NCBI RefSeq assembly: GCF_042429235.1
Contig: NZ_JBHMBA010000001.1
Source of the DNA: Arthrobacter_B citreus
GTDB lineage: Bacteria > Actinomycetota > Actinomycetes > Actinomycetales > Micrococcaceae
Length of the DNA: 64,000 bases
Direction: 5' to 3' (one strand)
Under the pieces are notes generated by a model, which was given only the letters and a program-made list of their open reading frames with translations, ran no database searches and was not told where the DNA came from. The position numbers and the translations under genes are program-made. This document shows, in pieces, positions 1 through 8,399 of this stretch. The stretch's first letter is position 1; each line of letters begins with the position of its first letter.

Positions 1-625
1 GGGTTTCGAAGTCGAACTCCGTGGACTCAAAAATGGTGGCATCGGGGTAGAACGTCTGCGTGGTTCCGGTGGCTTCCGTCGCCTCGCCCTTGCGCAGACC
101 GCCCACCGGGTGGCCGCCGTCGGCAAAGGACTGCTGCCAGACATAACCCTGCCGGCGGATTTCGGTCTCCACCCGCGAGGACAGGGCGTTGACCACTGAG
201 ATGCCGACGCCGTGCAAACCACCGGAGACGGCGTAACCGCCGCCGCCGAACTTACCACCGGCGTGCAGGATGGTCATGACCACCTGGACGGTGGGCATGT
301 TCTCCGTGGGGTGCATGTCCACCGGAATGCCGCGGCCGTTGTCCTCGACACGGACACCGCCGTCTGCCTGCAGCGTGATGTCGATCCGGTCGCAGTAGCC
401 GGCCAGGGCCTCATCCACGGAGTTGTCGACCACTTCGTAGACCAGGTGGTGGAGGCCGCGGGGTCCGGTGGAACCGATGTACATGCCCGGGCGCTTGCGA
501 ACGGCCTCGAGGCCTTCCAGCACGGTAATTTCATTGGCGCCGTACTCATGCGGAGTGGCCACATCATGTTCGCTGTGGTTCTCTGCCGTCACGTCAGCGT
601 TGTCCATCTCATTGTCGTTAGCCAC
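1..625 (-). CDS. gyrB: DNA gyrase subunit B, N-terminal part (cut by window edge)
   Basis: GyrB is the ATPase subunit of gyrase, which introduces negative supercoils. Only about the first 208 residues lie in the window; the gene runs off at base 1. Visible are the type II topoisomerase GHKL ATPase motifs: EVVDNSVDEALAG, DNGRGIPVDMH and the glycine-rich GGLHGVGISVVNAL. I place the start at a GTG (623-625, reading VANDNEMDN) because a GAGGAG lies 12 bases upstream; an ATG six codons in is an alternative. It is the last gene of the minus-strand set dnaA-dnaN-gnd-recF-dciA-gyrB. The 292 bases up to dciA show nothing I recognise. Confidence 0.97.
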   Translation of the reverse strand, partial: MANDNEMDNADVTAENHSEHDVATPHEYGANEITVLEGLEAVRKRPGMYIGSTGPRGLHHLVYEVVDNSVDEALAGYCDRIDITLQADGGVRVEDNGRGIPVDMHPTENMPTVQVVMTILHAGGKFGGGGYAVSGGLHGVGISVVNALSSRVETEIRRQGYVWQQSFADGGHPVGGLRKGEATEATGTTQTFYPDATIFESTEFDFET

Positions 626-917
626 AGGTGCTGTCGACTCCTCAGGGTATTGGTCAAATTTTGACGCCTCTCCGCAGGACAGGCGTCTCAACTACCAATT
701 CTACCGTGCGGCAGGGGGCATTACGTCCCAAAACACCCTCTTAGCGGCCACTAAAGCTGGGTTTGAGCCTATATCGACCCCATCTCTAGGTCCGGATATG
801 GCTGGAGGGGTCCCAGTGCCGCTAAAAGCCACAGAGCAACTGTGACCGGAACCGCTTTTCGGCTCCCCGTGAACGTCCCGGACGCTTCACTTTTGAAGCG
901 CAACGGACGTGGCGCGG

Positions 918-1523
918 CTACCCGTAGGTGTCCCGCGGCCCGCGTCCCTTAACGCTGCGCAGCCCCTTGCGCCAGTTCGGTGCCGCCGGCCCAATCACTT
1001 CGATTTTGGTCACGACGCCGGTGCCCAGTTCGGCGTCGAACCGGCTAATCAGCGAGCTGCGCAGCAGCCGCAGCTGAGTCGCCCAGGCGGTGGAATCACA
1101 ACGCACCTGAACTGTGGTGTCCGAAAAGGACTCGGGTTTGCAGTGGGCGCTGACATCGGGGCCCACCAGTTCCTCCCAGCGGGAGATGACCGATCCGACG
1201 GCAACGGGGGAGTTCCAGCCACGCTCGCTGACAAAGCGGTTGAAGACCTTGCCCACGCCCTGGGGATCCCGGCCCGTGTACTCGCCGGGAACGAACGGCA
1301 GTGCCGCCCGCCGGTGCCCGGCTTTGCGCCGGCCCGCCGGGATGCGCTGGTTGCCGCGCGCCTGGGCTGCCTGCCGCATGCGGTTCAGCTGTGCCTGGGC
1401 AGCGTCCTGGCGGACTTCGGTTTCCTCAGGTCCCCGCTGGTCCTTGGCGCCGGCGGGCGGAAGACCGGCCCGGGGGTCCGGTGTTGTTCCTCCTGCGCCG
1501 GGTCCGTCAGAGGGCGGGAACAC
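918..1523 (-). CDS. dciA: DciA family protein (DUF721), predicted DnaB helicase loader/operator
   Basis: A 201-residue protein with a basic, disordered N-terminal half (about residues 1-85) followed by a DUF721 domain (about 90-185) carrying WEELVGPDVSAHC and STAWATQLRLL. DUF721 proteins are the DciA family, which helps deliver the replicative helicase in bacteria lacking DnaC/DnaI loaders; the place between recF and gyrB is typical of actinobacteria. The GTG start (1521-1523) lies inside the recF tail, giving a 17-base overlap and probable translational coupling. Its expected partner dnaB is also in this window at 53.6-55.0 kb. Family and synteny are clear; the helicase role here is inferred from homologues. 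Confidence 0.88.
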   Translation of the reverse strand: MFPPSDGPGAGGTTPDPRAGLPPAGAKDQRGPEETEVRQDAAQAQLNRMRQAAQARGNQRIPAGRRKAGHRRAALPFVPGEYTGRDPQGVGKVFNRFVSERGWNSPVAVGSVISRWEELVGPDVSAHCKPESFSDTTVQVRCDSTAWATQLRLLRSSLISRFDAELGTGVVTKIEVIGPAAPNWRKGLRSVKGRGPRDTYG

Positions 1524-2691
1524 TGATGCCTCCGGGGACCACCGTGATGACTTCTCCTGCCAGCGCTTCCGGGATGTCTCCCGCGACCGCGGCGGTCACG
1601 AGGACCTGTTCGGCTCCCGCGACAATTCCGGCCAGCCGGTTGCGCCGCTGCACATCGAGTTCGGCAAACACATCGTCCAGGATCAGGATGGGTCCCGCAC
1701 CGGGAGTCTCATCGTCGCTGAGGAGCAGGTAATAGGTGCCCAGGCGCAGCGCCAGCGCAAAGGACCAGGTTTCCCCGTGCGACGCATACCCCTTGGCCGG
1801 GGCCTGGCCCAGGATGAGTTCCAGGTCATCTCGGTGCGGCCCCACCAGGGATACGCCGCGTTCGATTTCCCGGCGTCGGTTGGCCAGGAAAGCGCTGAGG
1901 AAGCGTTCCGTCAGTTCCGCTTCGGTCAGGGCATACAACTCGTCGGGGTCGGCATCGCCAACGACGGCGCCGTCATCGTTCACTGTGCCCTGGAGGGTGG
2001 AGCGGTAGACCGCCCGCGCTGTCTTGGTGCCGTCGGTCAGGTCGCGGTAGGCGCTCTGCAGATGCGGCTGCAGCCGGCTCAGCGCCTGCAGCCTGGCGGC
2101 CAGGAGCCGTGCTCCGGCCACGGCCATGTGCTGGTCCCACACTTCCAGGGTGGCTTCATGGGCAGAGGTGAACCGGCCTGCGGCGCGGGCTGATTTGAGC
2201 AGGGCATTGCGCTGCTTGAGGACCCGCTCGTAATCGCTGCGGGTGGCGGCATGGTGGGGCACCAGCGAGACAATCAGATCGTCGATGAACTTGCGGCGGC
2301 TGGACGGATCGCCCTTGACCAGTGTCAGGTCTTCGGGGGCAAACAGCACGGTCCGGCACAATCCAAGGATGTCCCGTGCCCGCACCGGATTGGCCCGGTT
2401 GATCCTGGCCCGGTTGGTGCGGCCCGGATTCAGTTCCAGCTCAACGCTGGTTCGCTGGGTTCCCCGCACCAGGCGGGCCCGGACCAGGGCCTGGCCTGCG
2501 TCGAAGGCAACCAGGGGAGCATCCGTACTGACCCGGTGGGAGGACAGCGATGCCAGATAGCCGATGGCTTCGACAATGTTGGTTTTCCCGGTGCCGTTGG
2601 GGCCGACGAAAACCGTGACTCCGGGCTTGAGCTCCATGTCCAGCTGCGCATAGCTGCGGAAACCTGTCAGGGAGAGGTAATCAACGTACAA
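1507..2691 (-). CDS. recF: DNA replication/repair protein RecF
   Basis: RecF is an SMC-like ATPase that helps load RecA at single-strand gaps. The 394-residue product has Walker A GPNGTGKT at about residues 30-37, an ABC-type signature region SLVGPHRDDLELILG near 285 and Walker B ILILDDVFAELD near 335, all in the usual order and length. It sits downstream of gnd on the minus strand and overlaps the start of dciA by 17 bases. All key motifs look intact. Confidence 0.97.
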   Translation of the reverse strand: MYVDYLSLTGFRSYAQLDMELKPGVTVFVGPNGTGKTNIVEAIGYLASLSSHRVSTDAPLVAFDAGQALVRARLVRGTQRTSVELELNPGRTNRARINRANPVRARDILGLCRTVLFAPEDLTLVKGDPSSRRKFIDDLIVSLVPHHAATRSDYERVLKQRNALLKSARAAGRFTSAHEATLEVWDQHMAVAGARLLAARLQALSRLQPHLQSAYRDLTDGTKTARAVYRSTLQGTVNDDGAVVGDADPDELYALTEAELTERFLSAFLANRRREIERGVSLVGPHRDDLELILGQAPAKGYASHGETWSFALALRLGTYYLLLSDDETPGAGPILILDDVFAELDVQRRNRLAGIVAGAEQVLVTAAVAGDIPEALAGEVITVVPGGISVPAL

Positions 2692-2795
2692 GCCTGCCCA
2701 CCTTTTGCCCTGCCTTTGCCAGCGTTTGGTCCTGTGGTCCTTCCCGGTGCAACCGGTGGATCCGTTCTGCCTTCCAGCCTACTGCCGGTGGAAGA

Positions 2796-3812
2796 TTATT
2801 CCGGGCTGCCGGTGCCGTCAACGGCAGCCTGAGGCAGTTGCCCCGGTTGCGGCTTCCCCGGTTGCGGCTTCCCCGGTTGCGGCTTCCCCGGTTGCGGCTT
2901 CCCCGGTTGCGGCGGCGCTGTGTCGCCGCCGGCGGCCGGCTTGACCGCATGCCCGCCAAACTGGTTCCGCAGCGCAGCCACCATTTTCATGGCCGGGGAT
3001 TCATCCTGGCGGGAGGCAAACCTGGCGTAGAGGGCCGCGGTGATGACCGGCGCCGGAATACCGCCGGCAACTGCTTCATCCACTGTCCACCGACCCTCCC
3101 CGGAATCCTCCGCGTAACCGGCGATCCTGCTCAGCTCCGGGTCATCCGCCAAGGCGTTGACCACCAGGTCCAGCAGCCATGAGCGGATGACGGTGCCGTC
3201 CTGCCATGCATGCATGACGCCGGGAACATCAGTGATGATGTCCTTGCCCGCCAGCAGTTCGTATCCTTCGGCATAGGCCTGCATGAGGCCGTATTCGATG
3301 CCGTTGTGAATCATCTTGGCGTAGTGTCCCGCCCCCACGCTTCCCGCGTGCACAAAGCTTCGTTCGCGGCTGCCGCTGGGGCGCAGCGCGTCGAAAACCG
3401 GCATCGCCAGCGCCACGTCCTCCGCACTGCCGCCCACCATCAGGGCATAGCCGTTTTCCTGGCCCCAGATGCCTCCGGATACGCCGCAGTCCACATAGTG
3501 AATGCCGGTCGAAGCCAGCTTCTGCGCGTTCCGGATGTCGTCGCTGTACCGGGAGTTGCCACCATTGATGATCAGGTCACCGCTGGACAGCACCTCGGCC
3601 AGCTCGGTGACCACCGCGTCAGTGACATCACCGGCCGGAACCATGACCCACACCAACCGCGGGGAGGGCAGATCCGCGGCCAGCTCCGTCAGTGACATCA
3701 CATCGCTCACCACTGGATTGCGGTCGAATCCGGTGACGTCAATCCCGTTGTGACGCAGCCGCTCCCGCATGTTGAAACCCATTTTGCCGAGTCCGATCAG
3801 GCCTACATGCAT
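2796..3812 (-). CDS. gnd: 6-phosphogluconate dehydrogenase, decarboxylating (short form)
   Basis: Converts 6-phosphogluconate to ribulose 5-phosphate with reduction of NAD(P)+ in the pentose phosphate pathway. The N-terminus has the dinucleotide fold HVGLIGLGKMGFNM; further on come IINGGNSRYSDD and the catalytic region VDCGVSGGIWGQENGYALM, then HYAKMIHNGIEYG. The core length (about 295 residues) is that of the short actinobacterial GndA type. The last 40 or so residues are a Pro/Gly/Lys/Gln repeat tail that does not belong to the enzyme fold. It lies between dnaN and recF, a common place in actinobacteria. Confidence 0.95.
   Translation of the reverse strand: MHVGLIGLGKMGFNMRERLRHNGIDVTGFDRNPVVSDVMSLTELAADLPSPRLVWVMVPAGDVTDAVVTELAEVLSSGDLIINGGNSRYSDDIRNAQKLASTGIHYVDCGVSGGIWGQENGYALMVGGSAEDVALAMPVFDALRPSGSRERSFVHAGSVGAGHYAKMIHNGIEYGLMQAYAEGYELLAGKDIITDVPGVMHAWQDGTVIRSWLLDLVVNALADDPELSRIAGYAEDSGEGRWTVDEAVAGGIPAPVITAALYARFASRQDESPAMKMVAALRNQFGGHAVKPAAGGDTAPPQPGKPQPGKPQPGKPQPGKPQPGQLPQAAVDGTGSPE
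2841..2915 (+). repeat. 15-bp tandem repeat inside the 3' end of gnd
   Basis: Four perfect copies of a 15-bp unit (2841-2855, 2856-2870, 2871-2885, 2886-2900) and a fifth diverging in its last bases (2901-2915). Read on the gnd strand, the array encodes repeated Pro-Gly-Lys-Pro-Gln near the C-terminus. The unit is a multiple of three, so copy changes keep the gnd frame. Confidence 0.95.
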
Positions 3813-3855
3813 GTCGGGTCCTCTTTCCTGAGTCCTGGCGGGAGCGGCCCCGCTG

Positions 3856-4980
3856 CTATTGGTTGGGCAGCCGGACCGGCATCAGCAGGTACCGGTAGTC
3901 TTCCCGGTCATCGCCGGTGAGTTCTTCCTGGGCGGAGATGACGGCGGGCTTGGGAGGCGTCGTGAAGGAGAACCGCACGTACTTGCTGGGGAAGGCTCCC
4001 AGGCCTTCGCTGAGGTAGTGCGGATTGAAGGCGACCGTGATGTCGTCGCCAATCAGCGACGCTTCCAGTGCTTCGGAAGCCTGGGCGTCTTCGCCGGTGC
4101 CTGCGTCGAGGGTGACCTGTCCGTCAGTAAAGGCAAGCCGGACGGGGGTGTTCCGCTCGGCAACCAGGGACACGCGGCGGACGGCCTCGACCAGGGCACT
4201 GGTTTCAACCGTGGCGTGAATAGGCGTGTTGTCGGGGAACAGAGAGCGGATCTTGGGGTAATCCCCGTCCACCAGCAGCGACGTGGTGCGGCGGCCGCCG
4301 CTTTCGAAGCCAATCAGCTCGCTGTCATCGGAGAAGGCAATGTTGAGGTCTCCGCCGCCTCCGAGGGTCTTGGCCACTTCGTTCAGCGTTTTGGCTTTTA
4401 CCAGGGCGCTGGTGGAGATGCCGGACGTCGCCGGCTTCCAGGACAGTTCGCGCAGTGCAAGGCGGTACCGGTCAGTGGCGAGGAAGGTGATCAGGTCATC
4501 TTCGATCTCCATGCGCACACCGGTAAGGATCGGCAGGGTGTCGTCACGGCTGGCGGCGATGATCACCTGGGATACAGCCTGGGCGAAGGCATCACCGTCG
4601 ACGACGCCGCTCACCTCCGGAAGGGCCGGCAGCTCCGGATACTCGGCAACGGGCATGGTTGCCAGGTTGAAGCGGCTGTTCCGGCAGGTCAGCGTGACCT
4701 TGGAGCCGTCCGTTTCAACTTCGACGGGCGCCGACGGCAGGCTGCGGCAGATCTCGGCCAAAAGCTTGCCGGACACCAGGATGGTGCCTTCTTCCGCGAT
4801 ATCGGCGGCAATCTGAAGCCGTGCCGAGATTTCGTAGTCGAAGCTGGCGATGCTCAGTGATCCGCTCTCCGCCCTGATCAGCAGGCCCGAGAGAACCGGA
4901 ACCGGGGGACGCGGGGAGAGGGAACGCGCTGTCCATGTAACCGCTTCGGCCAGGACATCCCGCTCAACTCTGAACTTCAC
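3856..4980 (-). CDS. dnaN: DNA polymerase III sliding clamp (beta subunit)
   Basis: The homodimeric clamp that tethers the replicative polymerase and binds DciA-, MutS- and ligase-type partners through its hydrophobic cleft. The 374-residue product matches the family length, starts MKFRVERDVLAEAVTWTARS and ends with the conserved YRYLLMPVRLPNQ, where the M-P-x-R-L motif forms part of the partner-binding cleft. It is transcribed away from oriC, immediately downstream of the dnaA-dnaN intergenic region. Confidence 0.98.
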   Translation of the reverse strand: MKFRVERDVLAEAVTWTARSLSPRPPVPVLSGLLIRAESGSLSIASFDYEISARLQIAADIAEEGTILVSGKLLAEICRSLPSAPVEVETDGSKVTLTCRNSRFNLATMPVAEYPELPALPEVSGVVDGDAFAQAVSQVIIAASRDDTLPILTGVRMEIEDDLITFLATDRYRLALRELSWKPATSGISTSALVKAKTLNEVAKTLGGGGDLNIAFSDDSELIGFESGGRRTTSLLVDGDYPKIRSLFPDNTPIHATVETSALVEAVRRVSLVAERNTPVRLAFTDGQVTLDAGTGEDAQASEALEASLIGDDITVAFNPHYLSEGLGAFPSKYVRFSFTTPPKPAVISAQEELTGDDREDYRYLLMPVRLPNQ

Positions 4981-5547
4981 TGAAGGGTGCCGCCTTTCAC
5001 AACGTACTTCTCAGTACAACTGAATCTTCATGACAAGTGAGGGAGCATCGCGGGCCATGCGGCGCCGCAGCTGCGCCGCATACGCGGCACCACCACCGTG
5101 GGAGGAGCCGCGGATGACAACAATACTCTGTGCCAGCTTAGCTTCCGACCCGGTGTTGGTGCACGGTCTTCGGCTTCCCGCTGATCCTACGTCTGCTCTT
5201 CGAAGAAGACATCCGATGTTCGTTCAATGGATGTGCCCGAGGTGGTCCGGAAAGGTCAGATGTTATTTGGTGGAACTGAATTTCTTAAGGTTCGTAGTGT
5301 TAATAACTCCTGTGGATACTGTGGATAACCCGGCCCATCGTCGCGTCAAGGCTGTTTAAGCCTGTGGATAACCTGTGGGTCCACGCTGCGGCGGTCTCGC
5401 CGGGTTGTGGGGAACTTTTGTGTAATTCCGCGTATCCACAGGGAAGTGCTGCCAACATGGAGTTATCCACCGGGTTATCCACACCCTTGTCCACATCTGT
5501 TAATTTTGAGCCCCTGCGGGGCCTTAAATCCCCGCGAACAAGCGGAT
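4981..5547. other. Chromosomal replication origin (oriC) between dnaA and dnaN
   Basis: This 567-base gap holds a tight cluster of DnaA boxes: TGTGGATAC at 5311, TGTGGATAA at 5320 and 5363, GTATCCACA at 5432, TTATCCACC at 5463, TTATCCACA at 5475 and TTGTCCACA at 5487, in both orientations. An AT-rich stretch at about 5260-5307, next to the outermost boxes, is a candidate unwinding element. The place between dnaA and dnaN is where actinobacterial origins lie. It must also hold the dnaN promoter, which I could not pin down. I see no gene in it. Confidence 0.9.
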
Positions 5548-6966
5548 TTACGCTTCGCGCTGCTGCTGCTTGATCCGGTTGGTAAGTTCCGTGACCTGGT
5601 TGTAGATGGCCCGCCGCTCCGCCATGAGTTCCCGGATCTTGCGGTCCGCGTGGATGACCGTTGTGTGGTCCCTGCCTCCGAGTTCCTGTCCGATCTTGGG
5701 CAGCGACATGTCCGTCAGTTCCCGGCACAGATACATGGCAATCTGCCGTGCGGTCACCAGTGTCCGGGTACGGGACTTGGAACAAAGTTCCTCCAGGCTG
5801 ATCTGGAAGTACGCCGCTGTCTGCCCAAGGATCGAGGCTGCAGTGATTTCCTGCGCGCCGTCGTCGGTTATCAGGTCCTTGAGTACTATTTCGGCCAGCC
5901 CGACGTCCACCTGCTGCCGGTTGAGGCTCGCAAAGGCGGTGACGCGGATGAGGGCACCCTCGAGTTCACGGATATTCGTGGAGATCTTGGAGGCGATGTA
6001 CTCCAGAACATCGTCCGGGGCGCTGAGACTGTCGCCGATGGCCTTCTTCCGGAGGATGGCGATCCGGGTTTCTAGTTCCGGCGGCTGCACATCGGTCAAC
6101 AGGCCCCATTCGAAGCGGGAGCGCATGCGTTCCTCAAACCCCGAAAGCTGTTTGGGCGGCAGGTCGGAGGTGATGACCACCTGCTTATTGTGGTTGTGCA
6201 GGGCATTGAAGGTGTGGAAGAACTCTTCCTGGGTGGCGTCCTTGTTGGCGAGGAACTGAATGTCGTCAATGAGGAGGATGTCCACGTTGCGGTACAGCTG
6301 CTTGAAGCTGGCGCCTTCGTCATACCGGATCGAGTTAATGAAGTCGTTGGTGAACTCTTCCGAATTCACGTACCGGACCCTGATACCGGTATAGAGGTGC
6401 CGCGCGTAATGGCCGATGGCGTGGAGGAGGTGGGTTTTGCCCAGCCCGGAGTCCCCGTAGATGAACAGCGGGTTGTAGGCCTTGGCCGGAGCTTCCGCCA
6501 CGGCCACGGCTGCGGCATGGGCAAACCGGTTGGAGGAACCGATCACGAAGGTCTCGAAGACATACTTCGGGTTCAGCCGGCCAAACTCCTGGGATGTGCT
6601 CGGCGGAGTGGGAGACGGAGCGCTTTCCCCGCTGGGGACCGGGCTGGGAGCCGCCTGCTCCGGTTCGGGCTCCGGATCGGCCTTAACAGCGGGGATCATG
6701 TCCGCGTCAATAACAAAGGCGCACTGGATGTCGGCCTGGAAGACGCCGCGGAGTACTTCGTCGAGAATGTGCTTGAGCTGAGTCTGGAGGACTTCCCGGG
6801 TGAGCTCGTTCGGAACGGCCACCAGCAGGGTGGTTCCGATCAGTCCCTGCGCCTGGGCCAAAACGACGAAGCCGCGCTGCCTCGGGGAGACGCGGTCGTC
6901 GGTTTCCAGTGTCCGAATGACCTTGCGCCAGGAACTGCCGACGTCGTTGATTTCGTCCGTGCCCAC
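5548..6966 (-). CDS. dnaA: Chromosomal replication initiator DnaA
   Basis: AAA+ ATPase that binds DnaA boxes and melts oriC. The 472-residue product has domain I at about 1-90, a Pro/Glu/Ser-rich linker (about 95-130), then the AAA+ core with Walker A GDSGLGKT near residue 175 and Walker B ILLIDDIQ, and the DNA-binding domain IV with LPKIGQELGGRDHTTVIHA near 425-445. Boxes flank the gene on both sides: oriC downstream and another group in its own upstream region, consistent with autoregulation. All diagnostic motifs are intact. Confidence 0.98.
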   Translation of the reverse strand: MGTDEINDVGSSWRKVIRTLETDDRVSPRQRGFVVLAQAQGLIGTTLLVAVPNELTREVLQTQLKHILDEVLRGVFQADIQCAFVIDADMIPAVKADPEPEPEQAAPSPVPSGESAPSPTPPSTSQEFGRLNPKYVFETFVIGSSNRFAHAAAVAVAEAPAKAYNPLFIYGDSGLGKTHLLHAIGHYARHLYTGIRVRYVNSEEFTNDFINSIRYDEGASFKQLYRNVDILLIDDIQFLANKDATQEEFFHTFNALHNHNKQVVITSDLPPKQLSGFEERMRSRFEWGLLTDVQPPELETRIAILRKKAIGDSLSAPDDVLEYIASKISTNIRELEGALIRVTAFASLNRQQVDVGLAEIVLKDLITDDGAQEITAASILGQTAAYFQISLEELCSKSRTRTLVTARQIAMYLCRELTDMSLPKIGQELGGRDHTTVIHADRKIRELMAERRAIYNQVTELTNRIKQQQREA

Positions 6967-7443
6967 AAAAACCTCTCGTGATCGCCCTCAGCGGTCTCAG
7001 AAAACATGGAAGCCCGATCGGGTTTCCGGCGGTTCATCCACAGAGTTATGCACAGTTGGTGGATAAAACGCCCGTGGCCAAGCCTAGAGGATGAATTCAC
7101 CCGGTGGTAGCTGGATTCCAGCTGTGGACAGCCGCTGGGACAGGGCTCACACGGCCCCGTGGCGGGCCTTCCACTTGGGAGTTGTCCACAGGTGTGGATG
7201 TAATTGTATAAACAGGGCAGGGACTCGACGGCGGGCTCCCCGGTTTGACTGGCGGCAGTCCTGCCCCTAACGTGGAGTAGTCCTTTGTGTCTGCTATCTG
7301 CACTCATTCATGCCCATCAGGGTTCTGGGAATCAGGGTCCAGGTCCGGGTTGAGAGCAGTCAGACACATGAAATAAGCGCCGCTTGTTCTTCCCCCTTGT
7401 CGTAGCAAGCCAGCGCAACTCAGATTGTCTTGGAGTAACTACC
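6967..7443. promoter_or_regulatory. Divergent dnaA / rpmH control region with DnaA-box-like sites
   Basis: The gap between divergent dnaA and rpmH contains TCATCCACA (7034), TTATGCACA (7046), GGTGGATAA (7058), TTGTCCACA (7182) and TGTGGATGT (7193). These are near-consensus DnaA boxes in two groups. They could serve dnaA autoregulation or be an outlying part of the origin. Promoters for both directions must lie here; a TATAAA at 7207-7212 is a possible -10. No coding region is credible. Confidence 0.7.
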
Positions 7444-7581
7444 GTGAGCAAGCGGACTTTTCAGCCGAATAACCGCCGTCGTGCCAAGAAGCACGGCTTC
7501 CGCCTTCGCATGCGTACCCGCGCCGGCCGTGGAATCCTTTCCGCACGCCGCGCCAAGGGCCGTACCGAACTGTCGGCATAA
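7444..7581 (+). CDS. rpmH: 50S ribosomal protein L34
   Basis: A 45-residue basic protein starting VSKRTFQPNNRRRAKKHGF and ending KGRTELSA, full length for L34 of the large subunit. The GTG start at 7444 is set by homology and a GGAG about eight bases upstream; an in-frame upstream extension gives no L34-like sequence. It heads the plus-strand set rpmH-rnpA-yidD-yidC-jag-rsmG and is divergent from dnaA. Confidence 0.97.
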   Translation: MSKRTFQPNNRRRAKKHGFRLRMRTRAGRGILSARRAKGRTELSA

Positions 7582-7643
7582 ATAGCCTCAAGTTTGTCGA
7601 TGCTGCCCACCAGCAGCCCCGTCTCCGATTCCAGGTGGTCTGA

Positions 7644-8012
7644 ATGCTGGCCATAGGGAACCGGGTGCGGACATCGGCCGATTTTTCTTTTACCGTACGT
7701 TCCGGTGTCCGCAGTGGACGCCGGAACGTCGTGTTATATGCGGTGTCCAAGGGCCAGGAGCCTACCCGCGTAGGGTTCATCGTCGCGAAAAGCGTCGGGA
7801 ACGCAGTGACACGGAACCTCGTTAAGAGAAGACTGAGAGAAGCAGCTGCCCTAAGTCTGCGTGAGTATCCCACCGGGTTCGATATTGTCGTCCGCGCATT
7901 GCCGCCGGCGGCAACCGCTTCGTGGCAGGAGCTTCGCACGGATTACCTGGGTGCGCTGCGCACCTGTGCGGGGAAACTCGACCGCACCCGAACTCCGAGC
8001 CAGAAGGGGTGA
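7644..8012 (+). CDS. rnpA: Ribonuclease P protein component
   Basis: Protein subunit of RNase P, which trims tRNA 5' leaders together with the catalytic RNA (its gene is not in this window). The 122-residue product has the conserved phenylalanine near the N-terminus (ADFSFTVRSG), VGFIVAKSVGNAV and the RNR signature RNLVKRRLREA. It follows rpmH by 62 bases and its stop precedes yidD by only a few bases, so the two are probably co-translated. Confidence 0.96.
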   Translation: MLAIGNRVRTSADFSFTVRSGVRSGRRNVVLYAVSKGQEPTRVGFIVAKSVGNAVTRNLVKRRLREAAALSLREYPTGFDIVVRALPPAATASWQELRTDYLGALRTCAGKLDRTRTPSQKG

Positions 8013-8019
8013 CACGCTG

Positions 8020-8391
8020 ATGAGCCGTTCCGGTACCGATCCGGTAAGGGCTGTTCCGGCGTTTGCCCGGGGCGTATGGAATCTTCCGCGCTACCTTCTG
8101 ATGGGCCTTTTAATGGCCTACCGCAAAACCATTTCGCCTCTGTACGGACCGGTCTGCAGGTTTTTCCCCTCCTGTTCCGCATATGCTCTTGAAGCCGTTA
8201 CTGTTCACGGTGCCGTTCGCGGCACGTGGTTGGCGGCGCGGCGGCTTGTCCGCTGCCACCCGTGGAACGACGGCGGTGTGGACCATGTCCCGCCTGGACA
8301 CAGGATTTGGGACCAGGAAAAGGTTCCGAGGATTATTGTGCTGAATCATCCCGTGATTCCAGCCGACGAAGACAGCCGCGAAGCGGCTTAG
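8020..8391 (+). CDS. yidD: Membrane protein insertion efficiency factor YidD
   Basis: A 123-residue member of the YidD (Haemolysin, DUF37) family thought to help YidC-dependent insertion. It carries the family core YRKTISPLYG, CRFFPSCSAYALEAV and RCHPWNDGGVDHVP, including the paired cysteines. I chose the ATG at 8020, seven bases after the rnpA stop, because upstream sequence in this frame is only the rnpA gene read in another frame. The stop is eight bases before yidC. Confidence 0.95.
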   Translation: MSRSGTDPVRAVPAFARGVWNLPRYLLMGLLMAYRKTISPLYGPVCRFFPSCSAYALEAVTVHGAVRGTWLAARRLVRCHPWNDGGVDHVPPGHRIWDQEKVPRIIVLNHPVIPADEDSREAA

Positions 8392-8399
8392 GAGAGTAA

